Assembly: GCA_039025395.1 (NCBI GenBank)
Contig: JBCCOK010000030.1
Span: 1 to 64,000, forward strand
Source of the DNA: Hoeflea_A sp039025395
GTDB taxonomy: Bacteria > Pseudomonadota > Alphaproteobacteria > Rhizobiales > Rhizobiaceae
Reading direction: 5' to 3'
DNA length: 64,000 nucleotides
Of this stretch, positions 36,607-45,908 are shown in pieces (within the stretch, counting starts at the first letter, position 1; each line of letters begins with the position of its first letter). The position numbers and the translations under genes were made by a program. The notes beneath the pieces are model-generated. The model worked only from the letters and a program-made list of their open reading frames with translations. It ran no database searches and was not told the DNA's origin.

Positions 36607-37728
36607 GTGCGTCGAGATAGCTGGAAAACAGCCGTGATCGTTACGGGTATGGCCGTTGTGCTCGCCGGTTGCCAGGACGTGCTTGAGTCCGTCGACAACA
36701 AGGCTGAGTACAAGCTTCCCAACCGGTTGGTGAACAAGATGAAGGCCGACGATCAGCACGTGCGCGCGCCGATCATGATGCGGATCTTCAAACAGGAAGG
36801 CATTCTGGAAGTCTGGAAAGAGCGCGGTAATGGCCGTTTCGGGCTCGTCAAAGAATACGAAATCTGCAAATGGTCCGGCCAACTCGGTCCGAAATTCAAG
36901 GAGGGCGACAAGCAGGCGCCCGAGGGTTTCTATCACGTCAAGCCCTACCATATGAATCCGAATTCCAGCTACTACCTGTCATTCAACATAGGGTTTCCCA
37001 ACGCCTACGATCGCGCCCACGACCGGACGGGCAGCAATCTGATGGTTCATGGCGCCTGTTCATCCGCCGGCTGCTATTCGATGACGGACGAGCATGTGAT
37101 CGAGATCTACGCCTTTGCGCGCGAGGCCTTCCGGGGCGGCCAGCAATCGTTTCAGGTTCAGGCCTACCCCTTTCGCATGACCGCCGAGAACATGGCCGCT
37201 CATCGCGACAGCCAGCACTATGAATACTGGCAGATGCTCAAAATCGGCTACGACCATTTTGAGCTGACGAACATGCCGCCGAAAGTGGATGTTTGCGAAA
37301 GCCGGTATGTGTTTAACCGGGTTGCGGAAGAAGGCGGCGAATTCGAGCCGAGAGGCATCTGCCCGCCGTCCGAAGTACCGGAATCCCTGGCGCTCGCCTA
37401 TGCCGCGCACCAGAAGCAGTATGAGATAGACTTCACCGAAGCTGTGGCAGAGATTGAAAGGCCGATCAGAACGCCGGCCATTGCATCAATCCTTGGGTCT
37501 AGGAGTAGGGCGCAACAGGACGACGCTCAACAGAGCAACATCAACGAAAGGGCCGTCTCCGTTCGTGAACTGCGCAACGCCGAGCCCGCTGCTGTTGCGC
37601 CCGAAACACAGCCATCGTCAACCGACGCAACAACATTGGTGGCTGTTCCCACGCCTTCGCCCGCTCAACCACAGGGCGCTGCGGCAAAACAGCCACGCAA
37701 GAAAAAGGCCTGGTGGCGCGTCTGGTAG
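36607..37728 (+). CDS. YafK/DpaA-like L,D-transpeptidase-fold lipoprotein
   Basis: 373 residues from the GTG at 36607, preceded by GGAAAGGGG. A short signal ends at a lipobox (VLAGC, Cys at about 22). The YkuD-type catalytic block is HGACSSAGCYSMTD, in the form seen in E. coli YafK (DpaA/LdtF) rather than the SHGC of classic transpeptidases; the second Cys is the likely nucleophile. YafK cleaves Lpp-peptidoglycan links, so an envelope attachment role is inferred. The last 100 residues are Pro/Ala rich and end in a basic Trp-containing tail. Confidence 0.82.
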   Translation: MRRDSWKTAVIVTGMAVVLAGCQDVLESVDNKAEYKLPNRLVNKMKADDQHVRAPIMMRIFKQEGILEVWKERGNGRFGLVKEYEICKWSGQLGPKFKEGDKQAPEGFYHVKPYHMNPNSSYYLSFNIGFPNAYDRAHDRTGSNLMVHGACSSAGCYSMTDEHVIEIYAFAREAFRGGQQSFQVQAYPFRMTAENMAAHRDSQHYEYWQMLKIGYDHFELTNMPPKVDVCESRYVFNRVAEEGGEFEPRGICPPSEVPESLALAYAAHQKQYEIDFTEAVAEIERPIRTPAIASILGSRSRAQQDDAQQSNINERAVSVRELRNAEPAAVAPETQPSSTDATTLVAVPTPSPAQPQGAAAKQPRKKKAWWRVW

Positions 37729-37733
37729 CCGGC

Positions 37734-37970
37734 ATGTCCGAGGATAATGCGGTAGTCAGATATGATTTGCGCGGCCTGAAATGTCCGCTGCCGGTTCTCA
37801 AGACCAGAAGACGCATGGTGGACCTTGCGGCCGGTAACCGGCTATGGGTCGAAACAACCGACCCGCTCGCCGTTCTCGATATTCCACACTTTTGCACTGA
37901 AGACGGGCATCGCCTGATCGAAACCCGAACCTTCGATGGCGGCCATAGTTTCCTGATCGAAAAAGGCTGA
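37734..37970 (+). CDS. TusA-family sulfurtransferase
   Basis: 78 residues from the ATG at 37734. Contains the single family motif DLRGLKCPLPVLKTRR, with the sulfur-carrying Cys before Pro-Leu-Pro. Moves sulfane sulfur in tRNA thiolation or cofactor synthesis. Starts 5 bp after the YafK-like stop; convergent with the CobW-like gene, only 15 bp away. Confidence 0.88.
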   Translation: MSEDNAVVRYDLRGLKCPLPVLKTRRRMVDLAAGNRLWVETTDPLAVLDIPHFCTEDGHRLIETRTFDGGHSFLIEKG

Positions 37971-37985
37971 TCTTTTTTGAAAGGG

Positions 37986-39080
37986 TCAGACTTTGACGCC
38001 CGGAATCGACAGCGGACTATGTTCGATGGCCTGCCGGTCCGGCGTGTCCACCTGCGGCTGGCCGGTAAAGGCCAGAAAGAGCCGCCTGACATAGTCTTCG
38101 TCAAGATCGCGCGTGATCACCACAAGTCGGCAGCGCCGGTCTTCGCCCGGCCATGCGTCGAGCCGCCGGGGCGGATCAAAAGTCGACTGAACGCCGTGAA
38201 TGACCGCCGGACGATCGGGATCGTCTGACAGTTTGACAATGCCCTTCATGCGCAGAAGCTTTTCGCCCTGGCTTGAGCGCAAAAGATCGATAAACATTTC
38301 AAGCGCTCCCGGATCAATTGCCCTTTCTTCCGTCAGCGTAAAAGCACGAATGCGCGCGTCGTGCCGGTTAACGTCATGGTGATGGCTGTGACGTTCGCCT
38401 GCGTTCTCAACGCTCAGCCAGCGTCCAACATCAACTGATTTCGTCGACGGATCGAAAGATCCGCATTTAAGCAGACCGTCTGGAAGCGCGCCACTCGGAT
38501 CAGCGACGATTTGCGGCGCACCCGGGTTCAAACGCGCAAGCCGCTTTGACAATCGTTCGAAAGAGGCTGACGCAAGCTCAACCAAATCACTCTTTGTCAG
38601 GACCATCCTGTCGGCGACGGCGACCTGCTTGACGGCCTCCTCATGCCCGTCGAGTGTCTTTTCACCATTGATCAGATCAACCACGACAACGACACCGTCC
38701 AGCCGCAAGGATTGCGCCAGAACCGGATGAGCGATGATCGTCTGAATCACCGGAATTGGATCGGCAAGCCCCGTTGTTTCGATCACCACGCGGTCCAATG
38801 CCGAAATCCCGCCGTTTTCCAGCCGCTCGACAAGACCGGCAAGGGTATCTGCCAGTTGCCCACGGACCGTGCAGCAAAGACAGCCGTCGGACAGTTCGAT
38901 GATGCCTTCGCCGGATTTTTCGACAAGAAGATGATCGATGCCGACATCGCCAAACTCGTTGACGATCACAGCGGTGTTCCGCAGTTCGGGTGTCTTGAGA
39001 AGTCGGTTTAGAAGGGATGTCTTGCCCGCGCCGAGAAAACCGGTCAGCACGGAAACAGGAATCGGACCCTGTGGATTCAT
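37986..39080 (-). CDS. CobW/ZNG-family GTPase metallochaperone (COG0523)
   Basis: 364 residues from the ATG at 39080. Walker A is GFLGAGKTS at about 13-21, Walker B and switch region in EFGDVGIDHLL, and the metal-binding GCLCC (CxCC) motif at about 66-70. A His-rich stretch HSHHHDVNRHD lies in the middle and the CobW C-terminal domain follows. Such proteins deliver zinc or cobalt to client enzymes. The client is not clear; a zinc D,D-carboxypeptidase role is unlikely because the neighbour is a serine enzyme. Follows dac by 19 bp. Confidence 0.87.
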   Translation of the reverse strand: MNPQGPIPVSVLTGFLGAGKTSLLNRLLKTPELRNTAVIVNEFGDVGIDHLLVEKSGEGIIELSDGCLCCTVRGQLADTLAGLVERLENGGISALDRVVIETTGLADPIPVIQTIIAHPVLAQSLRLDGVVVVVDLINGEKTLDGHEEAVKQVAVADRMVLTKSDLVELASASFERLSKRLARLNPGAPQIVADPSGALPDGLLKCGSFDPSTKSVDVGRWLSVENAGERHSHHHDVNRHDARIRAFTLTEERAIDPGALEMFIDLLRSSQGEKLLRMKGIVKLSDDPDRPAVIHGVQSTFDPPRRLDAWPGEDRRCRLVVITRDLDEDYVRRLFLAFTGQPQVDTPDRQAIEHSPLSIPGVKV

Positions 39081-39099
39081 CCGGAAGCGCTCGTCTTCG

Positions 39100-40254
39100 C
39101 TAAAGGCTGGGGCGGGCTCGCGGTATCGGCACATCATAGGCCGGTTGACTGGTGTTTGCTGCGATCGGGCGCGACGCCACTGCCGGTGCGGCCGGGCGTG
39201 GTGTCGGCAACGGAACCCTGACACCGATCAACGCAGCAGGCACCTGTCCAGTCAGCCCGACGCGGATCGCCCGCGGTTGCCTGCCCATCGGCTTGATGTA
39301 GTTGGACTGAAGGTTCATACGGCCATCCACGTCCCTGCCCCCGTAACGGGCTTTTCGGGCTTCTTGCGTGCACACAACCGGGCGCAGGTCTACGATTTGC
39401 AGCCGATCGTTTCCGTAAGGGCGCATGGAATAGAGGCCGGGCTTGGTCAACCCGCGCGTGGTCAGTCCCTTTTGCAGCAGACGGGCCGACTCCTCGGCCC
39501 GCTCCTTCTGGTCTTTGGCACCAAGCACCACCGAAACCACGGTTTTCCCGCGCCGTGTCGCCGAAGACACCTGGTTGAAGCCCGACGAACATATAAAGCC
39601 CGTTTTCATCCCCTTTGCGCCGGAAAAACGCCCGATCAGGACATTGTAGTTGGCGTGTGTCTTGTTGCCGATATTGATGGCCTCGATCGAGAAGTAATTG
39701 CTGAACTGGGGAAACTCCCGGTTCAGGGCCACGCCGAGAACCGCCATATCACGCGCGGTCGTGCGCTGACCCTTGCCGGGCAGTCCGTGCGCGTTGATGA
39801 ACCTTGTATCTGTCATACCGAGGCGCTTGGCTTCTGCATTCATCAGTGCCACAAACTGGTCGTGACTGCCCGCGATTGCCTCGGCGATCGCCACCGACAC
39901 ATCATTGGCCGACTTCACCATGATGATCTTGACTGCGTGGTCCAGGGTCAACTGAGAACCGGGCTTGAAATACATCTTGCTTGGCGGCGCCTTGGCTGCC
40001 GTTGTACTCATCGTAACCGTTGCATTCATCGACGTACGGCCGAGCTGCACCTGCCGAAACACGACATAGGCGGTCATCAGTTTTGTCAGCGACGCCGGAT
40101 ACCACCGCTGGAACGCGTCCTTGTGTTCGAGTACCTTGCCGGTATTGACGTCGACAACAATGGTCGGGCCGGCGGCGAAGGCCGTGGTGGAAAACAGGAT
40201 CGCGCAAAAAAATGCGGCGGGAACGAAAGATGAGAGACTAGAAAATCGGCGCAT
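39100..40254 (-). CDS. D-alanyl-D-alanine carboxypeptidase (DacA/DacF type)
   Basis: 384 residues with a signal peptide ending near residue 28 (TTAFAAG). Penicillin-binding motifs are all present: SLTK at about 55-58, SAN at about 115-117 and KTG at about 218-220. Removes the terminal D-Ala from peptidoglycan stem peptides in the periplasm. The tail after about 340 is Pro/Ala rich (PLPTPRPAAP) instead of a clear amphipathic anchor, so membrane attachment is uncertain. Confidence 0.93.
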   Translation of the reverse strand: MRRFSSLSSFVPAAFFCAILFSTTAFAAGPTIVVDVNTGKVLEHKDAFQRWYPASLTKLMTAYVVFRQVQLGRTSMNATVTMSTTAAKAPPSKMYFKPGSQLTLDHAVKIIMVKSANDVSVAIAEAIAGSHDQFVALMNAEAKRLGMTDTRFINAHGLPGKGQRTTARDMAVLGVALNREFPQFSNYFSIEAINIGNKTHANYNVLIGRFSGAKGMKTGFICSSGFNQVSSATRRGKTVVSVVLGAKDQKERAEESARLLQKGLTTRGLTKPGLYSMRPYGNDRLQIVDLRPVVCTQEARKARYGGRDVDGRMNLQSNYIKPMGRQPRAIRVGLTGQVPAALIGVRVPLPTPRPAAPAVASRPIAANTSQPAYDVPIPRARPSL

Positions 40255-40363
40255 GAGCAGGATTCAACTCCGGCAGACTACGGGTGTGAAATTGTATGTA
40301 CCGGAAACCCGCCTTATATGCCATACAGTTAGATGTTCCAAATGCCATCACGGGGTATAATTA

Positions 40364-41533
40364 ATGCCAGTACTTAATCGCGTTGCAGAATTGCAGTCAG
40401 AAATCACCGAATGGCGGCGCCATCTTCATGAACACCCTGAACTGTTGTTCGATGTCCACGAAACTGCCGGATTTGTCGAACGCAAGCTCAAGGAATTTGG
40501 CTGCGACGAGGTCGTAACCGGCATCGGACGCACTGGTGTTGTTGGCCTCATCAAGGGTCGCAATGACGGATCGGGCCGCGCCATTGGCTTGCGTGCGGAT
40601 ATGGACGCGCTCCCGATCGAAGAGATTACGGGCAAGCCGTGGGCTTCCAAAACAAAAGGCAAAATGCACGCCTGCGGCCATGATGGACACACCGCCATGC
40701 TCTTGGGTGCGGCAAAATACCTCTCCGAAACGCGCAATTTCGACGGATCCATCGCGGTGATATTCCAGCCTGCCGAAGAAGGCGGCGGAGGTGGTGACGA
40801 GATGGTCAAGGACGGCATGATGGAGCGTTTCGGCATCGATGAGGTCTATGGCATGCACAACATGCCCGGTCTTGCCGTCGGAGAATTTGCCACGCGCAGT
40901 GGCGCGATCATGGCGGCAACAGACGAGTTCACTATCAAGATACGCGGTCGCGGAGGGCATGCGGCGATGCCCTATCAGACCATAGATCCGATCACCATCG
41001 GCGCGCAGGTCGTTTCCGGATTGCAACTGATTGCCTCGCGCAATGCCGACCCGCTGCAATCGATCGTCATATCGGTTACGAAATTCAATGCCGGAACGGC
41101 CTATAACGTTATTCCCGAGGAAGCCGAACTCGCAGGCACCGTGCGCACCCTCGATCCGGATGTCCGTGCCATGGCCGAAACGCGCATATCCCAGATTGTC
41201 CATAATGTTTCAGATGCACACAATGCGGAAGCCACGGTGAACTACCGGCGCGGTTATCCGATGACATTCAACCATGCGGACGAGACAGATTTCACGGTAT
41301 CCGTTGCCAGCGAAATCGTCGGGGCGGACAAGGTGGAGCCGGAAGTCTCGCCGACGATGGGTGGAGAAGATTTCTCCTACATGCTAGAGGCGCGGCCGGG
41401 TTCGTTCATTTTCATCGGCAATGGCGACACAGCAACGCTGCATCACCCGAACTATGACTTCAACGACGAGATCATACCCTTCGGCGTGACCTATTGGGTG
41501 AAACTGGCCGAGACAGCGCTGGCAAAGGCGTAA
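40364..41533 (+). CDS. M20-family amidohydrolase (hippurate hydrolase / N-acyl-amino acid amidase)
   Basis: 389 residues. Metal-binding motifs HACGHDGH at about 102-109 and PAEEGGGG at about 134-141, with MHNMPG and the final HHPNYDFND. The dimerisation domain is in the middle (GRGGHAAMP). Cleaves N-acyl groups from amino acids or amino-acid amides; the substrate is unknown. Stands alone, divergent from dac. Confidence 0.9.
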   Translation: MPVLNRVAELQSEITEWRRHLHEHPELLFDVHETAGFVERKLKEFGCDEVVTGIGRTGVVGLIKGRNDGSGRAIGLRADMDALPIEEITGKPWASKTKGKMHACGHDGHTAMLLGAAKYLSETRNFDGSIAVIFQPAEEGGGGGDEMVKDGMMERFGIDEVYGMHNMPGLAVGEFATRSGAIMAATDEFTIKIRGRGGHAAMPYQTIDPITIGAQVVSGLQLIASRNADPLQSIVISVTKFNAGTAYNVIPEEAELAGTVRTLDPDVRAMAETRISQIVHNVSDAHNAEATVNYRRGYPMTFNHADETDFTVSVASEIVGADKVEPEVSPTMGGEDFSYMLEARPGSFIFIGNGDTATLHHPNYDFNDEIIPFGVTYWVKLAETALAKA

Positions 41534-41592
41534 ATCAGGTCTTCCAACGTTTTCTTCATTGCGTCCCGGTGCGTCAGAGCCCGATCGATACG

Positions 41593-42024
41593 TCACGCCC
41601 GGCGGACCGTATCGATACGGAAAAAGCCGGCGATCAGATCGACGAAAGCAATAACGGTCAGGATAAAAAAGACATCCGTCGCCGCTTCGGGCACAATCAG
41701 AAATTCCACGAGAAACGCAATGAAGACAACGGATGACAGCAGATGGTCGATCACCGACCAGCTGCCGGTTCGTGTTGCCTTTAAGACTTCGAAAAACAAC
41801 AGCAAAAGGGCTGTGACAACAACCACGTCCCCCAGATGCATGGTCCACTGCGCACCCGACAGCATCGCCATACTGAACATCTCGATCGAGAGCGTTTCGA
41901 CGCCGGATCCGTCGAACGGCCCAAATATCAGAACATTGTAAAAGACAAGCGGAATGATCATCAAAGGAATGGCCGCCAGCATCGCGTCGTATTGCCCCCA
42001 AGAAAGAGAGCGAGTCGTAGTCAC
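41593..42024 (-). CDS. Small four-helix membrane protein
   Basis: 143 residues if read from the GTG at 42024, which has AGGAG at good spacing (GCAGGAGCGGGTT). Upstream codons in the same frame overlap the rpmF terminator and are rejected. Four hydrophobic segments, the first IPLMIIPLVFYNVLIF, with conserved-looking WTMHLGD and acidic/aromatic positions between. I recall similar unnamed proteins near rpmF in other rhizobia; no function can be given. Confidence 0.65.
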   Translation of the reverse strand: MTTTRSLSWGQYDAMLAAIPLMIIPLVFYNVLIFGPFDGSGVETLSIEMFSMAMLSGAQWTMHLGDVVVVTALLLLFFEVLKATRTGSWSVIDHLLSSVVFIAFLVEFLIVPEAATDVFFILTVIAFVDLIAGFFRIDTVRRA

Positions 42025-42155
42025 AACCCGCTCCTGCTTCGCACACCAGCCGGCCAATGGACGGACAGCGGAGGCTGATGGCGCCGCCGCAGCTGCCGGA
42101 CAGGTTCCGTTAACAGTAAAAGCGGGCGGCGGAATGGCAATAGCCCGTGACAAAC

Positions 42156-42188
42156 AAAAACGGCCGGCGCTGGCAGCCGGCCGTTTTG
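42156..42188 (-). terminator. Terminator of rpmF
   Basis: ACGGCCGGC (42160-42168) pairs with GCCGGCCGT (42176-42184) around a 7-base loop, flanked by A and T runs. Read on minus, the stem is followed by TTTTGTTTG. It lies 19 bp after the rpmF stop. The T run on plus (GTTTTGG) might also stop rightward transcription. Confidence 0.88.
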
Positions 42189-42206
42189 GAAAATGAGACG
42201 ATTGGC

Positions 42207-42392
42207 TTACTCGCCGTCTTTTGCGTTCAGCACCTGGCGACCGCGATACATGCCGGTCTTCAGGTCGATATGGTGGGGGCGGCGCAATTCGCCCGAGTTC
42301 TTGTCCTCTACATAGGCAGGCGCCTTGAGCGCATCGGTTGCGCGACGCATGCCACGTTTCGAGCGCGTAACTTTTCTTTTCGGTACAGCCAT
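42207..42392 (-). CDS. rpmF: 50S ribosomal protein L32
   Basis: 61 residues, beginning MAVPKRKVTRSKRGMRRA, as all L32 proteins do, and containing the alphaproteobacterial ending RGRQVLNAKDGE. Zinc cysteines are absent, as usual for this group. Ends in a strong terminator. The 185 bp upstream hold a TATAAG box and TTGACG sequences but no well-spaced pair. Confidence 0.97.
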   Translation of the reverse strand: MAVPKRKVTRSKRGMRRATDALKAPAYVEDKNSGELRRPHHIDLKTGMYRGRQVLNAKDGE

Positions 42393-42577
42393 CGGTCAAC
42401 TCCACTCAGCGGCAATGCATGTCCAGCGGCCGGTCTCAAGCCCAAATGACACGCGTCAATCTTGGAAATTGCGCGGGCTTATACATGGCAATCGCCGGTT
42501 TGACCAGCGTCAACAGCACTTTTTTTGCCGCCTGTTCGGCAAATTAATGCCGCGTCCAGCCGGCAACGTCGGGGTGT

Positions 42578-43225
42578 TCAAACCTCATCCTCGTGCACGA
42601 CCCACGGCTCGTCCCGTCCGGCTGCCTCCCACTCTTTCCATGCGGGTTGCTCTTTCATATGGTCCATATAGGAAAGGACCACCGGATCTTCGGTGAGACA
42701 ATAGATTTCCAACCGATTGACGACAGGCGCAAACATGGCGTCAGCCGCCGAAATATGACCGAACAGAAATGGTCCGCCATAGCGTTCGAGACATTCCCGC
42801 CATACCTGCTCGATGCGGGCAACGTCGCGCTTTGCGGCATCGGATATTCCCAGCGGCGCAGGCTCTCTGCGCATGTTCATGGGGCATTCGCTGCGCAGCG
42901 CCGAAAAACCGCTCAACATCTCGCAACAGATTGAGCGTGCGTGCGCCCGGCGGTTGTGCTCATGCGGCCACAGCCTGATCTCGTAGAACAGATCATTGAC
43001 ATATTCGATGATTGCCAGCGATTCCCAGATCGTATGTTCGCCATGCTGAAGCACCGGCACCTTCTTGGTCGGCGAAAATTCTGCGAAGGCGGGATTCCCG
43101 GCCTCCATTTCGAACGGAACGACCTCCTCGCGAAATTTGATACCCAATGCGCGCATCGCAAACCACGGCCTGAATGACCAAGACGAGTAGTTCTTGTTGC
43201 CGATGTAGAGCACGAGTTCGCTCAT
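42578..43225 (-). CDS. Glutathione S-transferase family protein
   Basis: 215 residues from the ATG at 43225. The thioredoxin-like N-terminal domain has YSSWSFRPWFAMRALG (active-site Ser region) and the cis-Pro loop KKVPVLQHGE, followed by ESLAIIEYVND. A helical C-terminal domain follows. Conjugates glutathione to electrophiles; specific role unknown. Confidence 0.9.
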   Translation of the reverse strand: MSELVLYIGNKNYSSWSFRPWFAMRALGIKFREEVVPFEMEAGNPAFAEFSPTKKVPVLQHGEHTIWESLAIIEYVNDLFYEIRLWPHEHNRRAHARSICCEMLSGFSALRSECPMNMRREPAPLGISDAAKRDVARIEQVWRECLERYGGPFLFGHISAADAMFAPVVNRLEIYCLTEDPVVLSYMDHMKEQPAWKEWEAAGRDEPWVVHEDEV

Positions 43226-43281
43226 CGCCTGCACGCGCCTTTCGTTGCTGTTGCCTGCTGCCAGTCTAGAACAAGTCCGGT

Positions 43282-43995
43282 TTAGCGCAAGTAGAGGAGC
43301 GGTTCGAAATGGTTCATATCATTGAAGCTACAAAGGGCAGGCCTGTCGAGTTCAAGGACCGGACAGGTTCGCTTCAGTTGGCCCAGCAGGTTTTCAAGTT
43401 CTGCCTCGTAAAGAGCCACAGCTTCAGATGGCAGCCATTTCTTGAGATAAGCCACTGTGATGTGGAACACATACGCTTCGTGGTCGGGATGGCGGTAACC
43501 GAATGGCCCGCAAAGATGATCGCGCCAGCGCCGCAGCGTTTCCTCGTCTTCGACCGTCGCGCCGCTGACCGTCACGCCATAGGGCGTAACTTCGTCAACG
43601 CGAACCTGGTAAGGACCTTGATCTTCAAGCCCGGCGAAGCGGTCGAGGTAAAGTCGCGTAATCTCCTCGACCGGAGTTTCGAGGTCGATACCCTCCGGCC
43701 AATAGCCCGGCAACCGCCGCGTTTCCAAAACGCCTTGGGCGACGGTCATATGCAGGCTTGAAGCCGCCGTGAACGCAAAGTGGTCCGCATAGGGCAGCGT
43801 CATCATTTGACGACGGATGTCCAGCAGCGCCTCCTCAGAGCCCGATCCCTTCACCAGATGGCTTACCACCGTATTGCCACGTTCGCGCAAGAACACGCCT
43901 TCCTCACTGAAACGGCTGCCGACAAAGGGCGGCGGTCCCAATTTTCCGTCGTCAACGAGATCCAAAATCCGTGTCTTTACAGGTCGCATCGCCAT
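43282..43995 (-). CDS. DUF1868 protein, 2H-phosphoesterase-like
   Basis: 237 residues from the ATG at 43995 with AAGGTG upstream. Two H-x-T-x motifs, LHMTVAQG (about 99-106) and FHITVAYL (about 189-196), are the signature of the 2H phosphoesterase fold (RNA ligase / cyclic phosphodiesterase group). The substrate is unknown, possibly a 2',3'-cyclic nucleotide or RNA end. 56 bp separate it from GST. Confidence 0.78.
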   Translation of the reverse strand: MAMRPVKTRILDLVDDGKLGPPPFVGSRFSEEGVFLRERGNTVVSHLVKGSGSEEALLDIRRQMMTLPYADHFAFTAASSLHMTVAQGVLETRRLPGYWPEGIDLETPVEEITRLYLDRFAGLEDQGPYQVRVDEVTPYGVTVSGATVEDEETLRRWRDHLCGPFGYRHPDHEAYVFHITVAYLKKWLPSEAVALYEAELENLLGQLKRTCPVLELDRPALCSFNDMNHFEPLLYLR

Positions 43996-44136
43996 CGTCT
44001 GCAGCACCTTGCGTTTGTTGTTAAAACCGACAATGCGAGCAAAGCTATAAGCCAAACCTATCAGGCGGATTACAGAGGATAGGGATATCGATAGGCTGTA
44101 AATGCTCCGACCGGTCAGCAAGCGGGCAAGAACAGC

Positions 44137-44850
44137 CTAGCCATAGAGGCATTTGATGTAGGCGCCGGACTGGTAGGCCCTGCGTTCGACAATCGAGGCA
44201 AGCCGGCTTAGACCCCGGGACGGTTTCAGCGGATTGCGCAAATAGGGATTGGGCAACGTCACGGCCAGATAGGCCGCCTCGCGGCGTGTAAGATTGGCAG
44301 CGGATTTGCCGTAATAATGCTGTGAAGCAGCTTCGATGCCATAGACGTTCGGCGCCCACTCTGCGACGTTCAGATAGATCTCCATCAGCCGTTTTTTCGA
44401 CCAGATCGCGTCGGCAGAAAGCGCCAGAGGCACTTCCAGCGCCTTCCTGACATAGGATCTGCTCGACCAGAGAAACAGGTTCTTCACCGTCTGCATCGGA
44501 ATGGTGCTGGCGCCGCGCGGTGTTTCACCGTCGAGCGCCTCGTCGATCACCAGATTGAGTGCGTTCCAGTCAACGCCATGATGCGCGCAAAACTGCCCGT
44601 CCTCGGACATCAGTACCGATTGGACAAGAACCGGTGCTATCTGGTCGAAATCAACCCATCGGCGCTGGTAACCGTCCAAAAGCAACACATTGCGCACCAT
44701 CAGTGTGGAGACCGGATGCATGATCGGCGCCTTGTAGACAATCATCAGCACAAACGGCAGCGCCACGATGATCGCCAGCGCCGTCAGGACCATGCGACGC
44801 AGTCGGTTGCCACGCGACCTCCGATTTCGCTTGTTCTTACGTTGCGCCAA
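44137..44850 (-). CDS. mtgA: Monofunctional peptidoglycan glycosyltransferase
   Basis: 237 residues. A very basic N-terminus is followed by one membrane anchor (about 20-42). The GT51 motifs EDGQFCAHHGVDWNA with the catalytic Glu, GASTIPMQTVKNLFL and the KKRLMEIYLNVAEW block are all present. Polymerises lipid II into glycan chains on the periplasmic face. There is no transpeptidase domain. Divergent from ispA, 137 bp away. Confidence 0.95.
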   Translation of the reverse strand: MAQRKNKRNRRSRGNRLRRMVLTALAIIVALPFVLMIVYKAPIMHPVSTLMVRNVLLLDGYQRRWVDFDQIAPVLVQSVLMSEDGQFCAHHGVDWNALNLVIDEALDGETPRGASTIPMQTVKNLFLWSSRSYVRKALEVPLALSADAIWSKKRLMEIYLNVAEWAPNVYGIEAASQHYYGKSAANLTRREAAYLAVTLPNPYLRNPLKPSRGLSRLASIVERRAYQSGAYIKCLYG

Positions 44851-44987
44851 AACATCCCCGGATTTCAGATCGCATCACCCTGCATAAAGCAGCCCGGCCA
44901 TGAATTGAACCGCATAGGGCGAGATGAGATCGGATCGCACGCCGATCGCACCATTGCCGTTGACGCTGCATCATGCGATGAGGGCGC

Positions 44988-45902
44988 ATGACCGGCGATG
45001 CAGAGATATTTCGTATCCATCTCGAAGCGCGCGCAGCGCAAATCGAAGCGGTGCTCGCCGATCTTCTCGGTGCGCGCGTTCGCGACAGCGAGATCGACCG
45101 CCCGGGCCATCTGCTTGCCGCCATGCGCCACGGCACTTTGAACGGCGGAAAACGGCTGCGACCGTTCCTCGTTATGGAAACGGCTGCGATGCTTGGCGCC
45201 GAAAACGATGCCGCGGTGCGTGCGGCAGCCGCGGTCGAGTGTATCCATTGTTATTCCCTGATCCATGACGACCTGCCAGCCATGGACAATGACGATTTGC
45301 GGCGCGGTCTGCCGACGGTTCATGTGGCCTTTGACGAAGCCACCGCCATCCTGGCAGGCGACACACTGCTGACGATAGCCTTCGAGACCATAACCGCGCC
45401 GGAAAACGAACTTGAAAGCGGGCGCAAATGCGACCTTGTCCTTGAGTTGGCCCGCGCCGCCGGGCTGGGCGGCATGGCCGGTGGTCAGGCGCTGGACTTC
45501 GAAGCGGAGAAAAATCCTCCGGATGAGGCCGGCATCATCAAGCTCCAGGCGATGAAGACCGGCGCGCTGATCCGCTTCTCCTGCGAGGCGGGCGCCATTG
45601 TCGCAGGCGCTGCGGAAGCGGATCGCACTGCGCTCAGGCGTTTTGGCGAAGCCATCGGTTTGGCGTTCCAGCTTGCCGACGACCTGCTCGACGTAACGGC
45701 CGAAAGCGAAACAATGGGAAAGGCGACCGGCAAGGACGCTGCGCACAACAAGGCGACGCTCGTTGCGTTGCACGGCACCGACTGGGCACGCAGCCAACTG
45801 GACGGACTGGTTTCGGAAGCCTCGACGCTGCTAGACCGGTTCGGCGATAAAGGCACAATTCTGAAATCGGCGGCGCGTTTCGTGGCCCGCCGCGACCACT
45901 GA
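44988..45902 (+). CDS. ispA: Farnesyl/geranylgeranyl diphosphate synthase
   Basis: 304 residues. First aspartate-rich motif DDLPAMDNDD at about 94-103 and second QLADDLLD at about 230-237. The length and the DDxxxxD first motif fit IspA-type short-chain prenyltransferases. Makes farnesyl diphosphate for quinones and undecaprenyl carriers. Convergent with ispG (6 bp apart), so two isoprenoid genes lie tail to tail. Confidence 0.92.
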   Translation: MTGDAEIFRIHLEARAAQIEAVLADLLGARVRDSEIDRPGHLLAAMRHGTLNGGKRLRPFLVMETAAMLGAENDAAVRAAAAVECIHCYSLIHDDLPAMDNDDLRRGLPTVHVAFDEATAILAGDTLLTIAFETITAPENELESGRKCDLVLELARAAGLGGMAGGQALDFEAEKNPPDEAGIIKLQAMKTGALIRFSCEAGAIVAGAAEADRTALRRFGEAIGLAFQLADDLLDVTAESETMGKATGKDAAHNKATLVALHGTDWARSQLDGLVSEASTLLDRFGDKGTILKSAARFVARRDH

Positions 45903-45908
45903 ACCGGA

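Noticed and set aside
41384..42046. 220-codon frame on minus rich in Cys and Arg
   Set aside because: It is a shifted reading of the small membrane protein and of the M20 gene; the hydrophobic frame is the coding one.
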